Source: Luteibacter yeojuensis | GTDB taxonomy: Bacteria; Pseudomonadota; Gammaproteobacteria; Xanthomonadales; Rhodanobacteraceae | Direction of reading: 5' to 3' | DNA length: 64,000 nt | Assembly (NCBI RefSeq): GCF_011742875.1 | Contig: NZ_JAAQTL010000001.1 | Span: forward strand, 3,224,001 to 3,288,000 | In this document: in pieces, positions 58,225 to 64,000 of the stretch | Position numbering within the stretch: position 1 is the first letter of the stretch | Layout: each line of letters opens with the position of its first letter | Made by a program: the position numbers and the translations under genes | Notes under the pieces: model-generated | The model's input: the letters and a program-made list of their open reading frames with translations, nothing else | Database searches by the model: none | What the model was told of the DNA's origin: nothing

Positions 58225-59436
58225 ATGAGTCTTCGCCAGCGTCGCATCCTCATTGGCGTTACCGGAGGTATCGCCGCTTACAAGGTCTGCGAACTCGTGC
58301 GCCGCCTGCGCGACCTCGAGGCCGAGGTGCGTGTGGTCATGACCGAAGGGGCCACCCACTTCGTCACGCCCACGACCTTCCAGGCCCTGTCCGGCCAGCC
58401 GGTCCGCGTGAGCCTGTGGGACGAGCAGGGCGAGGCGGCCATGGGCCACATCGAACTGGCCCGTTGGGCCGAGCGCGTGCTCATCGCGCCGGCCAGCGCC
58501 GACACCATCGCGCGACTGGCCCACGGCTTTGCCGACGACCTCCTGTCGACGGTGGTGCTCGCCACGGCCGCGCCCGTCTATGTCGCGCCGGCGATGAACC
58601 AGCAGATGTGGGCAAGCCTCGCCGTGCAGGCGAACGTCGGCACGCTGCGGGTGCGCGGCATGGGCGTGCTCGGCCCCGCCGACGGCGACCAGGCCTGCGG
58701 CGACATCGGTTCGGGACGGATGCTGGAACCGCACGAACTGCGCGACATCCTGGTTGCCTCGTTCGGCGACCAGCCCCTGCGTGGCCGCCGCGTGGTGGTG
58801 AGCGCCGGTCCCACTTACGAAGACATCGACCCCGTGCGCTTTATCGGCAACCGCAGTTCCGGGCGCATGGGCTTCGCCGTGGCCGCCGCGGCGCGCGACG
58901 CCGGGGCGGAGGTGACGCTGGTCGCCGGTCCTGTCCTGCTGCCCACGCCGCCCGGCGTGCACCGCGTGGATGTGCGCAGCGCGCGGCAGATGCACGAGGC
59001 CGTGCTGCGCGCGGTACGCGACGCCGATATCTACATCGGCGCGGCGGCCGTCGGCGATTACCGTCCGGCCGAGGTTTCCGAGCACAAGCTGAAGAAATCG
59101 GGGGGCGCGCCCCTTCACCTCGAACTCACCGAAAATCCCGACATCATCGCCTCGCTGGCGGCCGGTGCGGATCGTCCGTACCTGGTCGGCTTCGCGGCGG
59201 AAACGCGCGACCTCGCCAGCTACGCCGGCGAGAAGCTGCGCCGGAAGGGCATCGACATGATCGCCGCGAACGAAGTGGGCAGCGGCAAGGGGTTCGAGGT
59301 GGCCGACAATGCGTTGCACCTGTACTGGCCCGGCGGCGACGAGACGCTGCCCGAGATGCCGAAGACGGAGCTGGCACGCCGGCTCGTCGCGCGCCTCGCC
59401 GAACGATTCCTCTCCGGCACCGGAACCGCCTCTTGA
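58225..59436 (+). CDS. coaBC: Bifunctional phosphopantothenoylcysteine decarboxylase/synthase CoaBC
   Basis: Second and third steps of coenzyme A synthesis from 4'-phosphopantothenate, 403 residues. The N-terminal flavoprotein decarboxylase (CoaC) has [19 protein letters not shown], the active-site histidine region [20 protein letters not shown], the PXMNxxMW motif PAMNQQMW, and the CoaC cysteine in [12 protein letters not shown]. The C-terminal synthase (CoaB) shows [24 protein letters not shown] segment and AAAVGDYRP, plus the late K-x-K-K loop HKLKKSGG. It overlaps dut by four bases (TTGA), so the operon coaBC-dut-mutase is likely. Confidence 0.95.
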   Translation: MSLRQRRILIGVTGGIAAYKVCELVRRLRDLEAEVRVVMTEGATHFVTPTTFQALSGQPVRVSLWDEQGEAAMGHIELARWAERVLIAPASADTIARLAHGFADDLLSTVVLATAAPVYVAPAMNQQMWASLAVQANVGTLRVRGMGVLGPADGDQACGDIGSGRMLEPHELRDILVASFGDQPLRGRRVVVSAGPTYEDIDPVRFIGNRSSGRMGFAVAAAARDAGAEVTLVAGPVLLPTPPGVHRVDVRSARQMHEAVLRAVRDADIYIGAAAVGDYRPAEVSEHKLKKSGGAPLHLELTENPDIIASLAAGADRPYLVGFAAETRDLASYAGEKLRRKGIDMIAANEVGSGKGFEVADNALHLYWPGGDETLPEMPKTELARRLVARLAERFLSGTGTAS

Positions 59437-59888
59437 TCGACATCGAACTGAAGATCCTCGACCCTCGCCTGGGCGACAGCATTCCCCTGCCGGAACCCGC
59501 CACGGCGGGCAGCGCCGGCATGGACCTGCGCGCCGCGGTGGATGCTCCCGTGATCCTCGCCCCCGGCGACAGCACGCTGGTGCCGAGCGGCATGGCCATC
59601 CACATCGGTGACCCGGCCTGGTGCGCCCTGATCGTTCCGCGCTCGGGCCTGGGCCATAAACAGGGGCTGGTGATGGGCAACCTGGTGGGCGTCATCGACG
59701 CTGACTACCAGGGCCCGCTGATGATTTCCTGCTGGAATCGCGGAAACGCGAACGTGACCATCGCGCCGGGCGACCGGATTGCGCAATTATTGCTGGTACC
59801 GGTGGGTCGGGCGCGCCTGCGCGTCGTCGACGGGTTCACGCCTTCGCAGCGGGGCGAGGGGGGATTCGGTTCCACCGGTGTAGGCTGA
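59433..59888 (+). CDS. dut: Deoxyuridine 5'-triphosphate nucleotidohydrolase Dut
   Basis: Homotrimeric dUTPase of 151 residues that hydrolyses dUTP to dUMP and keeps uracil out of DNA. Five family motifs are visible: [38 protein letters not shown] (with the catalytic aspartate), [18 protein letters not shown], and the C-terminal [12 protein letters not shown] arm. The TTG start overlaps the coaBC stop (TTGA) and has no separate ribosome site, so translation is probably coupled. The mutase gene follows after 24 bases. Confidence 0.95.
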   Translation: MIDIELKILDPRLGDSIPLPEPATAGSAGMDLRAAVDAPVILAPGDSTLVPSGMAIHIGDPAWCALIVPRSGLGHKQGLVMGNLVGVIDADYQGPLMISCWNRGNANVTIAPGDRIAQLLLVPVGRARLRVVDGFTPSQRGEGGFGSTGVG

Positions 59889-59912
59889 TTCTCCGGGGAT
59901 ACAAGGGGCACC

Positions 59913-62261
59913 ATGGCTCGGAATGAGGGAGGGGCACGGCGCTTGCCCACGGTCGATCTGCGAAGGTTGCTGCCCCTGGCGGGAGCGACCCTGCTGGTCG
60001 TCGCGGGAGCGTTCTGCGCGTGGCAGGCCTGGCTGATCGCCGACGAAGGCGACGCCGCCGAGCGTACGCGCATGGCGCAACGACAAGCGGTAAGGGATAT
60101 CGGCGAGCTCGTCGCGGCGAAGCGCGAGGCGCTGCATCGCGCGCTGGCCGACACCGGTCTGGCGGCGACGATCGACGACCACGAGGCGGTGGCGATCCGC
60201 TTGCGCGGGACGCTTCCCGGCGTGCGCGCCGTCGAGGTGTACAGCGGCGGGCTGGACGAGGTTGTCCGCGCGAACTACCGGGAATTCGGTTACGCGAAGG
60301 CAGCCCAGCTGATGGCCGCCCTCGGCAGCGAGGGCGTGCCTCCCGCGTCCACCTCGCTGGATCGCGGGGAACGCCGGCTCACGATGGTGATGCCCGTCAC
60401 GAGCGGGGCGGGCGTGCGCGCCTGGGTCTGGCTCGAATATCCTTTCGACGAGATCGCCGCGCGTTTCGACGCCATCTCGCCGGGTGCCGGCCGCATCGAA
60501 CTGCGCCAGGGCGATGGGCGCGACAGTCTTGCGCTGCTGTTCCGCGGCTCGCGCTCTGCCGACCTGGAATCCGAGGGTCAGCAGGTGGCCGGCACGTCGC
60601 TGTACGTGTTCGCCGCCATGCCGCGGGCTTTCATCGTCATTCCGCATTCGGAGGCACTGGCCATCCTGCTCACGCTGGTGGGACTCGGCGGCGGCGCGTT
60701 CCTGGTGTGGTCGATGCGCCGGCGGCCCGCGGCGCTTCCCGAGCCCGAACCCGAACCCGAAGAAGACATGCTGGTCGCCGATGTGGTGCGCAAGCCGCGG
60801 CTTCCTCCCGCGCCTTCCACGACCGCCGCGGCCACCGCGGCAGCGGCACCGGCGACACCGGCAGGCGCCGCCGAAGCCGTCGATCCCTCCATCTTCCGCG
60901 CCTACGACATCCGTGGCGTGGCGGGTTCCGCACTGACCGCCGGCGTGGCGCACCGCATCGGCCAGGCCATCGGCGCACGCATGCTCGAACGCGACCTGCG
61001 CGAGATCGTGGTCGGCCGCGACGGACGCCTGTCGGGCCCGGAACTCGCCGGTGCGCTGTCCGACGGCCTGCGCGCCGCGGGCATCGACGTGATCGACATC
61101 GGCATGGTGCCGACGCCTTTGGTGTATTTCGCCGCTTACCACTTCGGCACGGGTTGCGGTGTCTCGGTCACAGGCAGCCATAACCCGCCGGACTACAACG
61201 GTTTCAAGATCGTGATCGGCGGGGAAACGCTTGCCGAGGACGCCATCGCCGATCTCTACCGGCGCATCGACGAGGGCCGCCTGCCGGCGGACGGCGGCGG
61301 CACCTGGCGCGAGCAGCCCGTCGTCGACGCTTATGTGGCGCGCATCGCGGGCGATGTGGCAGCGGAACGTCGCCTCAAGGTCGTCGTGGACGCGGGCAAC
61401 GGCGTGGCCGGCGCCGTGGCCCCCCGCGTGCTCGAGGACATCGGCTGCGAAGTGATCCCGTTGTACTGCGACGTGGACGGCCGCTTCCCGAACCACCATC
61501 CCGACCCCTCCGACCCGCACAACCTGGCGGACCTGATCGCCGCCGTGAATACGATCGGGGCCGACCTCGGTGTCGCTTTCGACGGCGACGGCGACCGCCT
61601 CGGCGTGGTCACGCAGGCGGGTGAGATCGTCTATCCCGACCGTCTCCTGATGCTGTTCGCCCAGGACGTGCTGGCGCGCAACCCGGGCGCCACGGTGATC
61701 TACGACGTGAAGTGCACGGGCCACCTTCGCCCCGTGATCCAGGAAGCCGCGGGCGTGCCGCTGATGTGGCGCACGGGGCATTCGCTGATCAAGGCGAAGA
61801 TGCGCGAGACCGGTGCGGCGCTGGCGGGCGAGATGAGCGGCCACTTCTTCTTCGCCGACAACAACCGCTGGTACGGTTTCGACGACGGCATCTACGCCGC
61901 CGCGCGCCTGCTCGAGATCGTGGCTGGCGATCTGGAAGAGCGTACCGTCGCCGAGCTTTTCGACAGCTTGCCGAAGAGCGTCTCGACGCCGGAACTGCGC
62001 CTGCCGATGGCGGAAGGCTCGCATTTCCGCTTCATGGAGGCGTTCCGCGCCTCGGCCACCTTCGAGGATGCGCGCGTCACCACCATCGACGGCATACGTG
62101 TGGACTGGAGCGACGGGTGGGGGCTCGTGCGGGCCTCGAATACCTCGCCGGCCCTGATCTTCCGCTTCGACGCCGACAGCAGCCGGTCGCTCGAACGGAT
62201 CAAGCAGGCCTTCCGCCAGCGTCTGCTGGCGGTGGACAGGAACCTGCCGCTGCCGTTCTGA
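59913..62261 (+). CDS. algC: Phosphomannomutase/phosphoglucomutase with membrane-anchored N-terminal domain
   Basis: Alpha-D-phosphohexomutase of 782 residues, over 300 longer than the usual 460. The catalytic part begins near 328 (DPSIFRAYDIRGVAGSALTA). It shows the phosphoserine loop VTGSHNPPDYNGF (S422), the metal loop AFDGDGDRLGVV, the sugar-binding loop GEMSGHFFF and the phosphate-binding RASNTSPALI, as in AlgC/XanA, which serve exopolysaccharide and LPS sugar synthesis. The first 300 residues contain two membrane helices (about 19-42 and 242-266) around a soluble domain of about 200 residues, and a Pro/Ala linker. That would place the soluble domain in the periplasm and the enzyme in the cytoplasm. 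Gene order coaBC-dut-mutase is shared by relatives. Confidence 0.9.
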   Translation: MARNEGGARRLPTVDLRRLLPLAGATLLVVAGAFCAWQAWLIADEGDAAERTRMAQRQAVRDIGELVAAKREALHRALADTGLAATIDDHEAVAIRLRGTLPGVRAVEVYSGGLDEVVRANYREFGYAKAAQLMAALGSEGVPPASTSLDRGERRLTMVMPVTSGAGVRAWVWLEYPFDEIAARFDAISPGAGRIELRQGDGRDSLALLFRGSRSADLESEGQQVAGTSLYVFAAMPRAFIVIPHSEALAILLTLVGLGGGAFLVWSMRRRPAALPEPEPEPEEDMLVADVVRKPRLPPAPSTTAAATAAAAPATPAGAAEAVDPSIFRAYDIRGVAGSALTAGVAHRIGQAIGARMLERDLREIVVGRDGRLSGPELAGALSDGLRAAGIDVIDIGMVPTPLVYFAAYHFGTGCGVSVTGSHNPPDYNGFKIVIGGETLAEDAIADLYRRIDEGRLPADGGGTWREQPVVDAYVARIAGDVAAERRLKVVVDAGNGVAGAVAPRVLEDIGCEVIPLYCDVDGRFPNHHPDPSDPHNLADLIAAVNTIGADLGVAFDGDGDRLGVVTQAGEIVYPDRLLMLFAQDVLARNPGATVIYDVKCTGHLRPVIQEAAGVPLMWRTGHSLIKAKMRETGAALAGEMSGHFFFADNNRWYGFDDGIYAAARLLEIVAGDLEERTVAELFDSLPKSVSTPELRLPMAEGSHFRFMEAFRASATFEDARVTTIDGIRVDWSDGWGLVRASNTSPALIFRFDADSSRSLERIKQAFRQRLLAVDRNLPLPF

Positions 62262-62276
62262 GGTGGCGCCGGCCAT

Positions 62277-62363
62277 CCTGCAGGAGCCGTTATGGCGGCG
62301 AGGGGAATCTACCTTGCCGCTTCTTCGCTCCGTGGGCTTCTCGCCGCTGTAGCGGCTCCCACA
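62277..62363. repeat. Degenerate REP-like inverted pair (copy 6)
   Basis: CCTGCAGGAGCCGTTATGGC starts at 62277 and a matching inverted arm (CTCGCCGCTGTAGCGGCTCC region) ends at 62363; a further half unit follows near 62385. Each arm differs from the 9509 type at a few positions, with compensating changes absent, so it is decaying. It lies between the mutase and DUF4124 genes. Confidence 0.75.
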
Positions 62364-62413
62364 GTGATGACCAGCTCCCTCGCCGTATGGCGGCGCCTGC
62401 AACGAAAGGGCGG

Positions 62414-63070
62414 TCAGCGGCCGGGATTGGCCGCGTCGGCGGCTTTCAGCTCGCGATAGTGGCGCAACTGCGCCTCGGTATTCACGCGCGCAGCTTCCTT
62501 CGCCTCCTGCTGGCGCTGCAGCGTGGCCCGCAGCGCGGCCACGGTGTTGCGCTGCTCGGTGATACGGTCGGTGAGGTATTTGGGCACCTGCTGCTTGGCG
62601 CGCTCGAGGTCGCCCGCGCGATTGAGCAGGTCGGCCAGGGATTTTTCCTGGCCCTGCAGGTTGAGCCGGGTGGTGCGCGCCGCCTGCTCGAAGGTATCCA
62701 GTTCGGCGTTCTTGGCCGCGGTGAAGTCGGCCTCGGTGGGATAGGCATTGAGCATCTGCGCATCCTCGCGCTGCTTCTGCTGCCGTGCCTGTTCTTCGGC
62801 CGCCTTCTGCTCGGCGACTTTCTTCGCCGCCGCGCGTTCCGCGGCGGTCAGCTGGCGGTCGACGTGACGTACCACCAGTCCTTGCGAATTGACCACGTCA
62901 TAGCCGGCCTTCATCGCCTCGGAGGTGAGGCTGTCGCTGAAGTAAGACTGCCCGGACGCGTCCTTCCAGCGGTAGCGGTAGGCGTTGTTGTTGGCCGGAT
63001 TCTTCTGGGCGAGCGCGGCCGTGCCGATGCACAGGACCGCCCCCGCCAGGATGTAACGCGCTGCTCGCAT
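62414..63070 (-). CDS. DUF4124 domain coiled-coil periplasmic protein
   Basis: A 218-residue secreted protein. A signal peptide (AARYILAGAVLCIGTAALAQ) is followed by a DUF4124 domain (AYRYRWKDASGQSYFSDSLT), a small beta module found at the N-termini of many gammaproteobacterial envelope proteins, and then a long helical region (about 75-215) rich in Ala, Glu, Gln and Lys, predicted to be a coiled coil (RAAAKKVAEQKAAEEQARQQ; LERAKQQVPKYLTDRITEQR). Function is unknown; a structural or peptidoglycan-related role is possible. The ATG at 63068-63070 has GGGGGAAGG in the leader. Confidence 0.87.
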   Translation of the reverse strand: MRAARYILAGAVLCIGTAALAQKNPANNNAYRYRWKDASGQSYFSDSLTSEAMKAGYDVVNSQGLVVRHVDRQLTAAERAAAKKVAEQKAAEEQARQQKQREDAQMLNAYPTEADFTAAKNAELDTFEQAARTTRLNLQGQEKSLADLLNRAGDLERAKQQVPKYLTDRITEQRNTVAALRATLQRQQEAKEAARVNTEAQLRHYRELKAADAANPGR

Positions 63071-63180
63071 GCCTTCCCCCTTCACTTGAGCCGAGTATAG
63101 CCAGCACGCGTGCACGGATTGTGCCCGCCGGGCAGACCGCTTCCGGCCGGTGACGCAGTTGGCGTTTTCCGCCGGGTCCG

Positions 63181-63828
63181 TCAGGCCTTGACGCCGTATT
63201 GCTCGCGGTAGGCAAGTAGGCGGCCGTGCTCGGCGGCGAGTTCCGGCCGCTCCCCGGCGTAGGCGAGCACGTCGGCCAGGCTGGCGATGGCGATGACGGG
63301 AATGCCGAACTGCGCCGAGACCTCCTGTGCCGCCGACAACTGGCCCTGGCCGCGTTCCTGCCGGTCGAGCGCGATCAGCACGCCGGCCGGCTCGGCGCCG
63401 TGGGCGCGGATCAGCTCCAGCGACTCGCGGACGGCGGTGCCGGCGGTCATTACGTCGTCCACGATCAGCACGCGGCCGCGCAGAGGGGCGCCCACCAGCG
63501 TGCCGCCTTCCCCGTGGTCCTTCGCTTCCTTGCGGTTGTAGGCCCAGGGGACATCGCGTCCCTGGGTATCGGCGAGGGCAATGGCCGTGGCCGCGGCGAG
63601 GGCGATGCCTTTGTAGGCCGGGCCGAAGAGCATGTCGAAGGGCACGCCCGAGCGTGCCGCCGCGGCCGCGTAGGAGCGGCCCAGACGAGCCAGCGCCGCG
63701 CCGGAATCGATCCGGCCCATGTTGAAGAAGTAGGGGCTGTTGCGGCCCGATTTCAGCGTGAAGTCGCCAAAACGAAGAACGTCGCGGGCGAGGGTGAGTT
63801 CGATGAATTCGCGCTGGTAATCGTGCAC
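63181..63828 (-). CDS. pyrE: Orotate phosphoribosyltransferase PyrE
   Basis: Enzyme of pyrimidine synthesis, 215 residues, that joins orotate to PRPP. The PRPP-binding motif is [20 protein letters not shown], and the catalytic loop contains [11 protein letters not shown], as in the bacterial homodimer. The N-terminal [20 protein letters not shown] and [17 protein letters not shown] fix the start. It is divergent from an exonuclease III gene, an arrangement also seen for pyrE and crc/xthA-like genes in pseudomonads. Confidence 0.95.
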   Translation of the reverse strand: MHDYQREFIELTLARDVLRFGDFTLKSGRNSPYFFNMGRIDSGAALARLGRSYAAAAARSGVPFDMLFGPAYKGIALAAATAIALADTQGRDVPWAYNRKEAKDHGEGGTLVGAPLRGRVLIVDDVMTAGTAVRESLELIRAHGAEPAGVLIALDRQERGQGQLSAAQEVSAQFGIPVIAIASLADVLAYAGERPELAAEHGRLLAYREQYGVKA

Positions 63829-63949
63829 GGCAAGGCTCTCGGGGTCGGGAAGGGCGAAGGTGGTGCCGGTGGCTCGCGCGGGCCGGCATGGCCGCCATGG
63901 TACAACCCGTTATGATGGCCGGATCGCCTAACGTCCCCAGCAAGGTCCC

Positions 63950-64000
63950 ATGCGCATCATTTCCCTGAACGCCAACGGTATCCGTTCCGCCGCCACCAAG
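63950..64000 (+). CDS. Exonuclease III family protein (N-terminus only, cut by window edge)
   Basis: The last 51 bases encode MRIISLNANGIRSAATK, the start of an exonuclease III/AP endonuclease-type protein, with the family's N-A-N-G-I-R segment. Members include ExoA/XthA and the catabolite repression regulator Crc, which share this start, so the visible part cannot separate the two. The neighbouring pyrE is divergent. A -10-like TATGAT at 63911-63916 lies upstream. Confidence 0.8.
   Translation, partial: MRIISLNANGIRSAATK

Noticed and set aside
9509..62363. Repeated palindromes as CRISPR or insertion-sequence ends
   Set aside because: Units are scattered singly or as inverted pairs, without regular spacers, cas genes, transposase genes or target duplications.
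59787..62402. 871-codon minus-strand frame opposite the phosphohexomutase
   Set aside because: The plus-strand mutase shows all catalytic loops; the opposite frame is His/Arg/Gly-rich shadow sequence that also reads through a REP element.
1..64000. tRNA or rRNA genes
   Set aside because: I found no cloverleaf-like or rRNA-like stretch on either strand, though a dedicated search with tRNA and rRNA models was not run.

Overview
This is a chromosomal window from a high-GC gammaproteobacterium of the Xanthomonadales (Lysobacterales), most likely a Rhodanobacteraceae member of the Luteibacter/Dyella type. The basis is codon use, the gene orders (coaBC-dut-phosphohexomutase, pyrE beside an exonuclease III gene, speE opposite speA, argS-SPOR protein) and many REP-like palindromes built on GGAGCCGCTATAGCGGC. 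I see no prophage, insertion sequence, CRISPR array, tRNA or rRNA. The species was inferred, not searched.

Layout. 1-2146: NHEJ ligase ligD (cut by the left edge). 2283-7345: an orphan fimbrial adhesin, copper resistance copA-copB and an MFS exporter. 7460-9492: two tiny ORFs, a Tat-exported GH29 alpha-L-fucosidase and a DksA-like zinc protein. 9628-11022: DUF899 protein and a glutathione transferase. 11249-15305: a TIR-TPR membrane protein, a 42-residue microprotein and a SLOG plus four-helix membrane protein (SLATT-like). This is the best candidate for an undescribed signalling or defence system. 15315-24517: stress and redox enzymes, a soluble histidine kinase, OsmC, a LysR/tautomerase/DUF4865 group, a GlxA-type regulator and small secreted proteins. 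24610-31474: a GH89 alpha-N-acetylglucosaminidase with a MocR-type regulator that lacks the PLP lysine, a TAP-like hydrolase, and nhaA behind a structured leader with a terminator. 31506-35648: a BlaI/BlaR/serine-hydrolase operon with a clear promoter and two operators, whose BlaI repressor is internally truncated, then a DJ-1/PfpI protein. 36254-39103: NtrB/NtrC (NtrC with altered GAFTGA loop and arginine finger) and a GNAT enzyme. 39200-50167: a PAS-GGDEF-EAL protein, FadI thiolase, TonB-like protein, PLD lipoprotein, YceI, SixA, an orphan ParA and hypothetical proteins. 50313-64000: core genes speE, speA, an HIBADH-like dehydrogenase, SPOR protein, argS, radC, coaBC, dut, algC-type mutase, DUF4124 protein, pyrE and the start of an exonuclease III gene.

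Functional links. copA and copB overlap by four bases and act together in periplasmic copper handling. The bla-like operon has its own regulated promoter. TIR, microprotein and SLOG membrane protein are co-directional and closely spaced, which suggests that a TIR-derived nucleotide signal may be sensed by SLOG and gate a membrane effector. coaBC, dut and the mutase form one operon. Many start calls rest on Shine-Dalgarno position and family N-termini; families were recognised from motifs, not from database searches.
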